Notes under the pieces: generated by a model | Databases searched by the model: none | What the model was told of the DNA's origin: nothing | The model's input: only the letters and a program-made list of their open reading frames with translations | Program-made: the position numbers and the translations under genes | In this document: piece by piece, positions 54,389-64,000 of the stretch | Layout: each line of letters opens with the position of its first letter | Position numbering within the stretch: position 1 is the stretch's first letter | Assembly (NCBI RefSeq): GCF_003313385.1 | Contig: NZ_QMHN01000001.1 | Span: 1 to 64,000, forward strand | Reading direction: 5' to 3' | Origin: Pedobacter chitinilyticus | GTDB taxonomy: Bacteria > Bacteroidota > Bacteroidia > Sphingobacteriales > Sphingobacteriaceae | DNA: 64,000 nt

Positions 54389-55015
54389 ATGAAATTCCTT
54401 ACAAAATCTTATCTATTATTATTCGCTATTTCATTTGGGCTGCAAGTTCACGCTCAAAGCAATTACGAGAAACAGGGTACACAGGCGTGGATGAAAGGCG
54501 ATTTTAAAAACGCTGTCGTTTTATTAGAAAAAGCCGAGAGTAAGGACCCTGGCAACATTAATGTACTTAAAATGTTGGGCTATTCTTATTTCCAAAATGC
54601 AGATTTTGAAAATGCGATTGCTGCCTATACACGTTTAATTGCCGTAAAACCTACAGATTATTCTGCCTATTACTATCGCGGAAAAGCCAGATTGAATATT
54701 GCCAATGCGCCTAAAGAAGCTTTAAACCAAATGCGTGATAGTTTTTATAATGCAGCCATTAAAGACTTTTCAAAGGCCATGGAAATTAGCGGAGAAGAGG
54801 ACGTTCAAATTTTGCAGAATAGGGGCGTAGCCTACAAGGACTACGGTATTTTTAAATCTTACAAGATTAAAAAGTCAGCAGAAAAAGCTGCTTGTGTAGC
54901 ACTTTTCAATAATTCTATCGCCGATTTTCAAAAAATCTTGACGATGCAGCCACTTAAAAAGGATGTCATTTCACTGATTGATTATGTGAAGGCGCAAATT
55001 TCTAGTTTGAAGTAA
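54389..55015 (+). CDS. Secreted TPR-repeat protein
   Basis: A 208-residue protein with a signal peptide (about 1-22, ending VHAQ) and at least three TPR units (about 25-58, 60-93, 95-150) with GYSYFQNADFENAIAAYTRL as a clear repeat. Periplasmic or surface scaffold; partner unknown. It converges with a lipoprotein gene 10 nt away. Confidence 0.8.
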   Translation: MKFLTKSYLLLFAISFGLQVHAQSNYEKQGTQAWMKGDFKNAVVLLEKAESKDPGNINVLKMLGYSYFQNADFENAIAAYTRLIAVKPTDYSAYYYRGKARLNIANAPKEALNQMRDSFYNAAIKDFSKAMEISGEEDVQILQNRGVAYKDYGIFKSYKIKKSAEKAACVALFNNSIADFQKILTMQPLKKDVISLIDYVKAQISSLK

Positions 55016-55025
55016 GAGGAAAAGG

Positions 55026-55553
55026 CTACTTGCTGAAAATACCTACTACTCGGTAAACTTTTGGTGCCAGTAGCTTTATTTTTTGAGAACTTTGCACCAT
55101 GTAAAGACTGTCTGGATAGTAAATAAGCGTATCTACTGCAGTGTAAAGTCGGTTTTCAGAAGATTTATAGATTTTAATGCTGGTGATTTGATTGCCAGCT
55201 TTAAAAATCTCAAGCTTTTTTACAGGGATTTTTTCATTTGCCGTGGTGTAAGCTACGCCGTTGTCCATTTGCTTAATAGCAAACTCACCACGCCATGAGG
55301 CTTTATTGATATCGGCAGCTTCAAATACCGCCAACTCGTTTTTCCAATTGGTTATTTTGACAGCTTTCTGCTCGGCTTCTCCTTTGGTAAATACTTGTTT
55401 ACTTACTAAAGGCTTCTTTTTTTGCAAGCGATTTACTTCCTTTTCAAAATAACCTTTTAAATCAAAATATAAAAGTGTACCTGCGCTTTTATGCTCTCGT
55501 TTTACACAAGAGAATAAACAAAGCACAAGTACACTTAAAATGTATTTTTTCAT
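55026..55553 (-). CDS. Putative lipoprotein, unknown function
   Basis: A 175-residue protein with a lipobox LFSC (Cys16) behind a short hydrophobic leader. The rest is a mixed alpha/beta domain with no family that I recognise. It lies downstream of gpmI by 22 nt and may be read from the gpmI promoter. Confidence 0.75.
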   Translation of the reverse strand: MKKYILSVLVLCLFSCVKREHKSAGTLLYFDLKGYFEKEVNRLQKKKPLVSKQVFTKGEAEQKAVKITNWKNELAVFEAADINKASWRGEFAIKQMDNGVAYTTANEKIPVKKLEIFKAGNQITSIKIYKSSENRLYTAVDTLIYYPDSLYMVQSSQKIKLLAPKVYRVVGIFSK

Positions 55554-55575
55554 CTATTGATAAATGATGGTTGCA

Positions 55576-57096
55576 TTATACCAAACAATTGCCTGTCATA
55601 ATTTCAGGAGCCGGTATGCCCATGATCTTTAATACCGTAGGGCCAATATCACCCAGTTTACCATCGGCTATTGATTTGTAATCCTTGTCGATTAAAATAC
55701 AAGGAACCAAATTGGTGGTGTGCGCTGTATTTACCGAACCATCTTCATTTAGCATAAACTCAGCGTTACCGTGGTCGGCAAGAATGATAAATGAATAACC
55801 ATTTTCAATGCCTGTTTGGATGACTGCTTGTGCACAAGCGTCAACGGTTTCTACGGCTTTAATTACTGCTTCGAAAACACCAGTATGACCTACCATGTCA
55901 GGGTTAGCGAAATTTAAACAAACAAAATCTGGCCATTTGCTTTCTAGTTCCCTAATAATTGCCTCTGTAATTCCTGCTGCACTCATCTCTGGTTGTAGAT
56001 CGTAAGTTGCCACTTTTGGAGAAGGAACTAAGATCCTTTTCTCATTTTCAAATTCCTTTTCTCTACCACCAGAGAAAAAGAAAGTCACGTGAGGATATTT
56101 TTCTGTTTCTGCTATTCTGATTTGGTTTTTGCCATTGGCAGCTAAAACCTCCCCCAAAGTATTAGTTAGGTCGTCTTTGGTGAAAACTACGTTTACATTT
56201 TCAAAACTCTCATCATAAGTAGTCATGGTTACGTAGTACAAAGGTAATTTGTGCATGCCTTGCTCTGGGAAATCTTTTTGACAAAGTGCCTGAGTAATTT
56301 CCCTACCCCTGTCGGTACGGTAATTAAAGCAAATCACTACATCGCCCTCTTTAATGGTCGCTGTTGGATTGCCTAGCTCATCCACAATCACCATTGGTTT
56401 GGTGAATTCGTCGGTAATGCCTTCAGCATAGGAATGTTGAACAGCTAACTCTGGATTGGTAAATTTCTCACCAATACCATTTACCATCACATCGTAAGCC
56501 AATTTCACCCTTTCCCAACGGTTATCTCTGTCCATAGCGTAATACCTACCCACTATACTGGCAATTTTACCTGTCGATTTTTCTAAATGTCTATCTAATG
56601 TATTAATGTAATTTAAACCTCCGTTAGGGTCGGTATCTCTACCATCCAAAAAGGCATGAACAAAAACATCTTTTAAGCCATTCTCCTGTGCAGCATCACA
56701 AAGGGCCATTAAATGGTTAATGTGAGCATGTACGCCACCATCAGAAACTAACCCAATAAAATGGACGGCTTTATGGTTGGTTTTGGCGTAAGAGAAAGCA
56801 TTTAACAAGGTCTCATTACTGTGTAAACTCCTGTCGGCAATGGCTTTGTTGATACGTCCAAGTTCTTGGTAAACGACACGTCCAGCACCTAAGTTCATAT
56901 GGCCCACTTCCGAATTTCCCATTTGTCCAGCAGGCAAGCCTACGGCTTCACCAGAAGCTTCAAGTTTTGAGTTAGGGTAATTAAGCAGTAGCGAATCGAA
57001 GAAAGGAGTGTTGGCGGCATAAGCGGCGTCAGATTTATCTTTACGTCCATAGCCCCATCCGTCAAGAATTAACAGTACCAATTTTTTAGCTTCCAT
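55576..57096 (-). CDS. gpmI: 2,3-bisphosphoglycerate-independent phosphoglycerate mutase
   Basis: Mn-dependent glycolytic enzyme that interconverts 3- and 2-phosphoglycerate. The 506-residue chain has LLILDGWGYG at the N-terminus (metal Asp), the phosphoserine nucleophile in MGNSEVGHMNLGAGR (about Ser61), the phosphotransferase insert, DGRDTDPNGG, and the metal sites NFANPDMVGHTG and ADHGNAE. Length and motifs are standard. Confidence 0.96.
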   Translation of the reverse strand: MEAKKLVLLILDGWGYGRKDKSDAAYAANTPFFDSLLLNYPNSKLEASGEAVGLPAGQMGNSEVGHMNLGAGRVVYQELGRINKAIADRSLHSNETLLNAFSYAKTNHKAVHFIGLVSDGGVHAHINHLMALCDAAQENGLKDVFVHAFLDGRDTDPNGGLNYINTLDRHLEKSTGKIASIVGRYYAMDRDNRWERVKLAYDVMVNGIGEKFTNPELAVQHSYAEGITDEFTKPMVIVDELGNPTATIKEGDVVICFNYRTDRGREITQALCQKDFPEQGMHKLPLYYVTMTTYDESFENVNVVFTKDDLTNTLGEVLAANGKNQIRIAETEKYPHVTFFFSGGREKEFENEKRILVPSPKVATYDLQPEMSAAGITEAIIRELESKWPDFVCLNFANPDMVGHTGVFEAVIKAVETVDACAQAVIQTGIENGYSFIILADHGNAEFMLNEDGSVNTAHTTNLVPCILIDKDYKSIADGKLGDIGPTVLKIMGIPAPEIMTGNCLV

Positions 57097-57137
57097 TTAT
57101 TATCGTTTTGTTTTATCCTATGTTTTACGTTGTTTTG

Positions 57138-57169
57138 CAAATATACTTGAAATTAAGCCCTAAACCCAA
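57138..57169 (-). promoter_or_regulatory. gpmI promoter
   Basis: TTG (57169-57167), 21 bp, TATATTTG (57145-57138) on the minus strand, with a leader of about 35 nt. Confidence 0.65.
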
Positions 57170-57234
57170 TATTTTATATTTAAAAACGGATTAGTGGCAT
57201 AGTTTTGGCGGTACAAATGTTTTAGTTTTTAAGG

Positions 57235-57633
57235 ATGATGTTTAAATCTATACTTGCGCTCATGGTGATGTTTTTGCATTTTCAGCCTCAGGAGGCTATG
57301 CAAGGCGATATTGCTGATGAATTGGCAACGAATTTTAAGCAGGGCAACTCGAAAGAAATTGCCAAGAGCTTTGCGTCGTCCATTGAACTCATCATTATCG
57401 ATCAGGAAGATGTCTATAATAGAGCACAGGCCGAGCAAATTCTTAAAGATTTTTTTCTGAAAAATCCACCTAGTAAAGCCAGCATTATTCATAAACTCAG
57501 CAACAACCCAAATTATAGGCTTACCATTTTGTCTCTCACGACAAAAACTGAAAAGTTTAGGGTAACGGTAACCATGAAAAAGTCTTCTAACACTTTTCAA
57601 ATCACCGAGTTGAGGATAGAACCCGAGAGATAG
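57235..57633 (+). CDS. DUF4783-family secreted protein
   Basis: A 132-residue protein with a short N-terminal signal (about 1-22) and a single NTF2-like domain, including GDIADELATNFKQGNSKEIAKSF and AEQILKDFFLKNPP, as in DUF4783, a family found almost only in Bacteroidota and of unknown function. ATG 57235 and 57238 are both possible. A TAGTTTTG box at 57200-57207 may be its -7 element. The gene precedes nadC by about 50 nt; both run in the same direction. Confidence 0.82.
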   Translation: MMFKSILALMVMFLHFQPQEAMQGDIADELATNFKQGNSKEIAKSFASSIELIIIDQEDVYNRAQAEQILKDFFLKNPPSKASIIHKLSNNPNYRLTILSLTTKTEKFRVTVTMKKSSNTFQITELRIEPER

Positions 57634-57657
57634 TTCCTTATTAATATGCTTTTTTGC

Positions 57658-57665
57658 TATTTTTG
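57658..57665 (+). promoter_or_regulatory. -7 box of nadC
   Basis: TATTTTTG. The G is the first base of the in-frame GTG that would give the longest nadC reading frame, so that GTG cannot be the start of a transcript made here. No TTG at -33. Confidence 0.45.
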
Positions 57666-57682
57666 TGGCAAATCATATCACA

Positions 57683-58525
57683 TTGGATAAGAAACTAACT
57701 GATCTATTTATAAAAAATGCAATTGCCGAAGATGTTGGAGATGGCGATCACACCTCCTTATCTACTATTCCACAAGGTACACAGGGCAAAGCTAAATTAA
57801 TTGTAAAGGAAGAAGGGATTTTAGCAGGCATTGAATTGGCGCTAGAAATCTTCAATCAAATAGACAACACTTTAAAGGTAGAAGTTAAATTACATGATGG
57901 CGAGAAAATAAAGCCAGGCGATATTGCTTTTACGGTAAGTGGCAGCACACATTCCATTTTATTGGCCGAGCGCTTGGTGCTTAATTGCATGCAGCGAATG
58001 AGCGGCATCGCTACCCAAACAAACCGCATTGTAAAACGTTTAGAAGGATACAAAACAAAGGTATTGGATACCAGAAAAACCACTCCTGGACTAAGGTATC
58101 TAGAGAAATGGGCAGTGAGAATTGGTGGGGGTGTAAATCATCGTATAGGATTGTACGATATGATTTTAATTAAAGACAACCACGTGGATTATGCGGGAGG
58201 AATTAAAAATGCCATTACTCAAGCCAACGATTATCTAAAAACCACTGGGAAAAAACTACAGATAGAAATAGAGGTAAGAAATTTGGATGAATTGCAGCAG
58301 GTGTTGGACATTGGTGGTGTAGACAGAATTATGCTAGATAATTTTGAACCAGCTTTACTTAAACAAGCGGTAGCAATCATCGACGGAAAGTTTTTAACTG
58401 AAGCATCAGGCGGAATTGTGGAAGAGAACGTGGCAGATTATGCTGCTTGCGGGGTTGATTATATCTCGATGGGCGCCCTAACGCATTCGGTAAAAAGCTT
58501 AGACTTGAGTTTAAAGGCTTTTTAA
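57683..58525 (+). CDS. nadC: Nicotinate-nucleotide pyrophosphorylase (carboxylating)
   Basis: Makes nicotinate mononucleotide from quinolinate and PRPP in de novo NAD synthesis. The protein has AIAEDVGDGDHTS near the N-terminus, LVLNCMQRMSGIATQT, DTRKTTPGLR (quinolinate site), KDNH and EIEVRNLDE, and DRIMLDNF. I propose TTG 57683 as the start, giving MDKKLTDLF and 280 residues. The longer GTG form (57665) adds six residues and overlaps the -7 box. No nadA or nadB is nearby. Confidence 0.92.
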   Translation: MDKKLTDLFIKNAIAEDVGDGDHTSLSTIPQGTQGKAKLIVKEEGILAGIELALEIFNQIDNTLKVEVKLHDGEKIKPGDIAFTVSGSTHSILLAERLVLNCMQRMSGIATQTNRIVKRLEGYKTKVLDTRKTTPGLRYLEKWAVRIGGGVNHRIGLYDMILIKDNHVDYAGGIKNAITQANDYLKTTGKKLQIEIEVRNLDELQQVLDIGGVDRIMLDNFEPALLKQAVAIIDGKFLTEASGGIVEENVADYAACGVDYISMGALTHSVKSLDLSLKAF

Positions 58526-58583
58526 ATGCATAGAGATTTTGTAAACATTCCAAAAGCAATTTTTTTAGTATCATTGTAGAAAA

Positions 58584-59231
58584 ATGATTTCAATCTATTC
58601 CATTTCTGCGCTTATTGCAGCCTATCTTTTAGGGTCAATTCCTACAGCGGTATGGCTTGGGCAGGCTTTTTACGGTGTAGACGTTAGGGAGTACGGAAGT
58701 GGTAACGCTGGTGCAACCAACACTTTTAGGGTGCTAGGTAAAAAACCAGGTATCGTGGTAATGACCATCGATATTTTAAAAGGTTTTACCGCCACTAAAC
58801 TAGCCTATTTGATAGGCTTGTCTGTTACTGGACCAAAATATTCGGCACAATTTGTTAATTACGAATTAGCACTCGGCGTAATTGCCGTAATGGGACACCT
58901 TTTTCCAATTTTTGCTGGTTTTAGAGGCGGGAAAGGTGTTGCGACGCTTTTCGGGATGGTTTTGGCCGTTAATCCTTGGGCAGCATTGTTGTGTGTAAGT
59001 GTGTTCGTCACCGTGTTGCTTATTTCTAAATATGTTTCCTTAAGTTCAATTTGTGCTGGATTTACTTTCCCATTGGGCACAGTTTTTGTATTTCAATCCT
59101 CTGTAAAAGCCGAAGTACTCTATAGTATATGTGTTTGCGTACTGATATTGGTGACGCATCAAAAAAATATAGAGCGTTTACTTAAAGGGAAAGAGTCAAA
59201 AGTCTATCTCTTCAAGAAAAAACAGGGCTAG
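58584..59231 (+). CDS. plsY: Acyl-phosphate:glycerol-3-phosphate acyltransferase
   Basis: Integral membrane enzyme that makes lysophosphatidic acid, the first step of phospholipid synthesis, from acyl phosphate. The 215-residue protein has five or six helices and the three PlsY motifs: LGSIPTAVWLG, REYGSGNAGATNTFRVLG and GHLFPIFAGFRGGKGVAT. It follows nadC on the same strand by 58 nt. Confidence 0.95.
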   Translation: MISIYSISALIAAYLLGSIPTAVWLGQAFYGVDVREYGSGNAGATNTFRVLGKKPGIVVMTIDILKGFTATKLAYLIGLSVTGPKYSAQFVNYELALGVIAVMGHLFPIFAGFRGGKGVATLFGMVLAVNPWAALLCVSVFVTVLLISKYVSLSSICAGFTFPLGTVFVFQSSVKAEVLYSICVCVLILVTHQKNIERLLKGKESKVYLFKKKQG

Positions 59232-59342
59232 CACAAATAGCAAAACAAAATCAACCATTAAATAGTTATGCTTTGGGTTAAGACAAATGCGTGAAACCCT
59301 TGCGATATCACGGTTTCATTGCCCAAATAAAAATATAAACAG

Positions 59343-60149
59343 ATGAAAAAAACAATGCTTTTTGGAGTGGCAACGGCATTACTTGCCATCTCATCATGCT
59401 CTACAGTGCCTTTAACTGGCCGTAGTAGATTAAGTTTGGTAGATGAAAGCCAGTTACAGCAACAAGCCGCTATTGGTTATGCACAATTGTTGAGCGATCC
59501 TCAAACCAAAGTCGTTACTTCAAACAATGCCAATGCAGCAATGGTGAAACGCGTTGGGCAAAAGATAGCTGCGGCAGTAACTCAATACATGAACCAGAAT
59601 GGTTATGGGGATCAAATTAAAAACTACAAATGGGAGTATAATTTGATTGATAGTAAAGAAATCAATGCTTGGTGTATGCCTGGTGGTAAAATTGCGGTTT
59701 ATACAGGTATTTTGCCAGTCACAAAAGACGAGGCTGGATTAGCTACCGTAATGGGGCATGAGGTTGCTCATGCGATTGCACAACACTCTGCAGAAAGAGC
59801 GTCGCAAATGACGGTTGCACAAGGTTTGGGTGCTGCGGTAGGCGTAGCCAGTGCTAACTCAAAATATTCACAATATATTAATGCTGCTTATGGTATTGGT
59901 GGACAGCTTACTATTTTAAGCTACGGCAGAAATCAGGAGTTAGAAGCAGATAAAATGGGCTTGTCTTTTATGGCAATGGCAGGATATAACCCAAATAATG
60001 CTGTTGCTTTTTGGCAAAGAATGGCACAAGCGAGTGCAGGTTCTCAAAAGCCGCCCGCTTTTTTAAGTACGCACCCTACAGATCAAGCTCGTATTGCACA
60101 AATACAAAGAGATTTGCCAGCGGCAATGAAATACTATAAAGGAAAGTAA
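59343..60149 (+). CDS. M48 metalloprotease lipoprotein (LoiP/BepA-like)
   Basis: A 268-residue protein with a lipobox ISSC (Cys19), followed by the PLTGRSRLSLV motif usual in these lipoproteins. The zinc motif HEVAH lies at about 140-144, the third ligand in ELEADKMG near 199-206, and a C-terminal THPTDQARIAQI end. Periplasmic protease anchored in a membrane, likely for envelope protein quality control. Monocistronic. Confidence 0.9.
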   Translation: MKKTMLFGVATALLAISSCSTVPLTGRSRLSLVDESQLQQQAAIGYAQLLSDPQTKVVTSNNANAAMVKRVGQKIAAAVTQYMNQNGYGDQIKNYKWEYNLIDSKEINAWCMPGGKIAVYTGILPVTKDEAGLATVMGHEVAHAIAQHSAERASQMTVAQGLGAAVGVASANSKYSQYINAAYGIGGQLTILSYGRNQELEADKMGLSFMAMAGYNPNNAVAFWQRMAQASAGSQKPPAFLSTHPTDQARIAQIQRDLPAAMKYYKGK

Positions 60150-60186
60150 TGCCTTGAATTAGCTAATTGGTCGATGGGCTAGTTAG

Positions 60187-61440
60187 CTAATTTTTTAATA
60201 TGCTCATTATTGCCGATGCCTTCAATAGGCATTCTTCATATTCTTTTTCGCTTTCTGATTGATAAGTAATAGCGCCGCCAACTTGAAAGGAAAGGTACTT
60301 GTTCGTAGCGTTATAAAGGATACTTCTGATCACTACACTAAAATCAAAATCACCGTTAGGACTAATATAACCTATCGAGCCTGAATAAACTCCACGTTTA
60401 CTCACTTCATATTGATCAATGAGTTGCATGGCTCGCAACTTTGGAGCGCCTGTCATAGAGCCCATTGGGAAAGTATTTTTAATGGCGTCTACAAAATGTA
60501 AATTACTTGAAAGTTCGCAACTAATGCTCGAAATCATTTGATGTACTTGCGGGAAACTATAAATGCCAAAAAGCTCATCAACTTTTACGGTTCCTTTTAC
60601 GGCACTTTTGGTGAGGTCATTTCTAACCAAATCAACAATCATCACATTTTCGGCCTGTTCCTTTTCGCTGTTTCTAAGTGCGGTTTTGATCTGGTGATCT
60701 TCCGTGGGGTTTTCACTTCTTTTGGCCGTTCCTTTAATGGGTTGAGAAGTGAGTTGACGACCATTTTTCGCTAAAAACCGTTCTGGCGTAGCCGATAAAA
60801 CAAATTGGTCTCTAATTTTAAGGAAACCAGAAAATGGGGTAGGAGAAACGGCTTTGAGTTTATTGTATACCAATAAAGGGTCTATTTCAGCATGGTCATC
60901 AAAAAATTCTTGGCAAAAATTCATTTCATAAACATCGCCACGCTTGATATGCTGCTTGATGCTTTCCAGTTTATCTAGGTAAGCTTGTTTGCTTAACCTA
61001 TTTTTGATGTTTACAGGTGCAGTCAGCGATTCTTCTGCTATTTTAAGTTGAAGGATTTCATCTACAACAGTTTGTTCTCCTTTAAGGACACTGATTTGAC
61101 TGTCCTTAATGGAAATAAGGTATTGCGGAACGAAAAAATATAAATCGGGAAAGTTCAGTAAATCTGTTTTTGGATCTTCCAGTACCTCTACTTCATTTTT
61201 TAGATCATAGCTGAGCAAGCCAAACATCCAATCTTGATGTTGCTCTACAAAAGTTTTTAAGGCAGAAAAAGCTTGGCCCACGCTTGCAAACAACTCTTCC
61301 TTTACGCCGAAAGCGATTAAGCAATCGTGCTTGCCATATTTATCAGAATAATGGTGCGAATCTAAATAACTGCAAACTTCAAAACTAGCGGCGTATTGAA
61401 GTGCTTTCTGTTTAAAAACCTGAATTTGGGTAGGATTCAT
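60187..61440 (-). CDS. pabB: Aminodeoxychorismate synthase component I
   Basis: Chorismate-utilising enzyme that forms 4-amino-4-deoxychorismate for folate. The 417-residue protein contains FSGFLKIRDQFVLSATPERFL, SQPIKGTAKRSENP, VMIVDLVRNDL and PMGSMTGAPKLRAMQLID. The Lys in PIKGT (in TrpE an Ala stands there) marks it as PabB rather than anthranilate synthase. The glutaminase partner PabA is not in the window. With folC it supports a complete folate pathway. Confidence 0.92.
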   Translation of the reverse strand: MNPTQIQVFKQKALQYAASFEVCSYLDSHHYSDKYGKHDCLIAFGVKEELFASVGQAFSALKTFVEQHQDWMFGLLSYDLKNEVEVLEDPKTDLLNFPDLYFFVPQYLISIKDSQISVLKGEQTVVDEILQLKIAEESLTAPVNIKNRLSKQAYLDKLESIKQHIKRGDVYEMNFCQEFFDDHAEIDPLLVYNKLKAVSPTPFSGFLKIRDQFVLSATPERFLAKNGRQLTSQPIKGTAKRSENPTEDHQIKTALRNSEKEQAENVMIVDLVRNDLTKSAVKGTVKVDELFGIYSFPQVHQMISSISCELSSNLHFVDAIKNTFPMGSMTGAPKLRAMQLIDQYEVSKRGVYSGSIGYISPNGDFDFSVVIRSILYNATNKYLSFQVGGAITYQSESEKEYEECLLKASAIMSILKN

Positions 61441-61450
61441 CTTTATGCTG

Positions 61451-61458
61451 CAAAGTTA
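61451..61458 (-). promoter_or_regulatory. -7 box of pabB
   Basis: TAACTTTG on the minus strand, ending 10 nt before the pabB ATG; leader of a few nucleotides. No -33 TTG seen. Confidence 0.4.
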
Positions 61459-61528
61459 AAAATGTAAAATGAAGCTTGGTTATTATTTGAAATTAATATC
61501 TTGGCAAATCAATTATTAAATCGATTTT

Positions 61529-62122
61529 ATGAGAAAAAAAATGTTAACGCTCTATGTTTTGTTGGGAGCTGCGTTTGTGGTAAAAGCTCAAAATACTAAT
61601 CAAGGCTACCATGATTTTACAGTGTATAGGACTACCAAAGGCAGTGCAGAGGGTATTGCAAAGATGAAGACGTTGTTGCAGCAACAAGATCAACTTAGTC
61701 CTAAGCAGGTAACTAACGTACAGTATCATTTGGGGAGAATGCATGAGGAGATAGGCGATGCTGAAAACGCCCTTTTGTATTATGAACAATCGCTGAAAGG
61801 GGAAGCTAATTACACCGTTTTGCGTAGAGCTTTAGGGTTTATCTATTTGAGTAAAACCAAAGCATACGTCAAGCAAATGAATGAGGCTAGTGCTGCTAAG
61901 GATGCTGTGGCAAATGCCAATGCTTTTTCAAAATACAAAGAAATGGTTTTAAAGGCACTTCCACATTTGGAAAAGTATCAAGCTTGTGAACCAGATGAAG
62001 AAACACTCAATATTATTACTAACCTCTACAAAAGCATCAAAGATCAACAATCGATTGCTAGTTTGCCTAATCGGTTGAAAACGATGGAAGGGAATTGTGT
62101 AACCCTTTTGGATGACGAATAA
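61529..62122 (+). CDS. Secreted TPR-like protein
   Basis: A 197-residue protein with a signal peptide (about 1-20, ending VKAQ) and helical repeats such as VQYHLGRMHEEIGDAENALLYYEQSL (TPR, about 68-95). Not assigned to a known family otherwise. It ends at a bidirectional terminator shared with purA. Confidence 0.78.
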   Translation: MRKKMLTLYVLLGAAFVVKAQNTNQGYHDFTVYRTTKGSAEGIAKMKTLLQQQDQLSPKQVTNVQYHLGRMHEEIGDAENALLYYEQSLKGEANYTVLRRALGFIYLSKTKAYVKQMNEASAAKDAVANANAFSKYKEMVLKALPHLEKYQACEPDEETLNIITNLYKSIKDQQSIASLPNRLKTMEGNCVTLLDDE

Positions 62123-62125
62123 ACC

Positions 62126-62159
62126 AAAAATCCCGTTGCGATTAGCAACGGGATTTTTT
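62126..62159. terminator. Bidirectional terminator between TPR gene and purA
   Basis: Perfect 9-bp stem TCCCGTTGC/GCAACGGGA (62131-62139, 62145-62153) with five A before it and six T after. Confidence 0.9.
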
Positions 62160-62178
62160 GATGAAGATCAACTTTATT

Positions 62179-63465
<1,287 letters not shown>

Positions 63466-63493
63466 TTAAGAGAATAAGATTGGTTATATGTAA

Positions 63494-63973
63494 TTAATTA
63501 GTTTGTGCTTTGTTTTTGATGGTTGCAGCAGCACTGCAATCAAAACACACTCCATAGAGGTTTAAAGAATGGTGTTTGATGTCGAATTTCAAAAGGTCGC
63601 CAACCATGCTTTGGATTTGACCAATACGTGGATCGCAAAATTCTACCACTTTACCACAGTCAATACAAATTACGTGGTCATGTTGGTGGTAACCATACGA
63701 CTTTTCGAACTGCGCCATGTTTTTACCAAATTGGTGTTTGGTAACCAAATCACATGAAACCAATAACTCCAATGTGTTGTAAACAGTTGCTCTACTTACG
63801 CGGTATTTTTGGTTTTTCATGTGGATATAGAGGGTCTCCACATCAAAATGATCGTCTCTTGAATAGATTTCTTCTAAAATGGCGAAACGCTCAGGGGTTT
63901 TTCTTAAGTTTTTGTTTTCGAGATAGGCTTCGAAAATCTTTCTTACCAACTCGCTTGTGTTCTGTTCAGACAT
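63494..63973 (-). CDS. Fur-family metalloregulator
   Basis: The 159-residue protein has the winged-helix DNA-binding half (about 20-90, with VSRATVYNTLELL) and a metal or dimer half with HQHDHVICIDCGKVVEF (regulatory and structural sites), then CFDC near the C-terminus, giving two CxxC pairs for structural zinc. Fur, PerR and Zur cannot be separated with certainty from sequence. It precedes purA on the same strand. Confidence 0.9.
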   Translation of the reverse strand: MSEQNTSELVRKIFEAYLENKNLRKTPERFAILEEIYSRDDHFDVETLYIHMKNQKYRVSRATVYNTLELLVSCDLVTKHQFGKNMAQFEKSYGYHQHDHVICIDCGKVVEFCDPRIGQIQSMVGDLLKFDIKHHSLNLYGVCFDCSAAATIKNKAQTN

Positions 63974-63990
63974 AGTTTTTAAACTCCACT

Positions 63991-63998
63991 CAAAGGTA
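63991..63998 (-). promoter_or_regulatory. -7 box of the Fur-family gene
   Basis: TACCTTTG on the minus strand, 17 nt before the ATG. The -33 region lies beyond the window end. Confidence 0.5.
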
Positions 63999-64000
63999 AC

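Overview
The window is about 64 kb of chromosome from a low-GC member of the Bacteroidota, most likely Sphingobacteriaceae (Pedobacter-like). This is inferred from three things. Many starts are preceded by the Bacteroidota promoter -7 box TAnnTTTG, often with TTG or TTTG 18-23 bp further upstream, and Shine-Dalgarno sequences are rare. The gene families are typical of the phylum (IcmF, PafA phosphatase, HU-CCDC81/SPOR protein, DUF4783, DUF1080, LpxR). The intergenic palindromes are of the sort scattered through Pedobacter-like genomes. I see no tRNA, rRNA, CRISPR, prophage, transposase or insertion sequence. Gene density is high and most genes are housekeeping.

Layout. 0.3-8 kb: acyl-ACP desaturase (+), then icmF, a PafA-type alkaline phosphatase and folC (all -). 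8.3-16.8 kb: a six-gene minus-strand cluster coding for a large TPR protein, an outer-membrane beta-barrel, a membrane-anchored HU-CCDC81/SPOR protein, ExbB, ExbD and a TonB/TolA-like protein. Together these look like one trans-envelope machine resembling Tol-Pal. 17.1-18.9 kb: pyrR-pyrB and a small membrane protein. 19.3-23.3 kb: marR-tolC-hlyD-ABC permease efflux operon (+). 23.5-30.6 kb: class IV aminotransferase, DCC-family protein, two-part M48 protease, a small membrane protein coupled to a methyltransferase, a membrane-bound AraC regulator and a divergent secreted protein.

30.6-35 kb: aldehyde/alcohol module (adhP, DUF779, aldehyde dehydrogenase) with a divergent AraC activator. 35-36.5 kb: ECF sigma factor with a probable membrane anti-sigma factor and two small paralogous membrane proteins, both preceded by the same candidate promoter. 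36.8-46.2 kb: GH20 hexosaminidase, S41 peptidase, rpsA and pyruvate carboxylase, with a 0.7 kb non-coding palindrome island between the last two. 46.5-50.1 kb: DUF1080 protein, TPM/poly-Ser protein and cmk. 50.1-64 kb: arfB, lpxR, lon, TPR proteins, gpmI, DUF4783, nadC, plsY, an M48 lipoprotein, pabB, purA and a Fur-family regulator.

Most interesting are the Tol-Pal-like cluster, a recurring pattern of promoters so close to start codons that the mRNAs should be leaderless or nearly so (clearest for the GH20 gene and the cmk/arfB pair), the self-contained ECF locus with paralogous small proteins, and several families of nested intergenic palindromes. All positions were read by eye; no search or alignment program was run.
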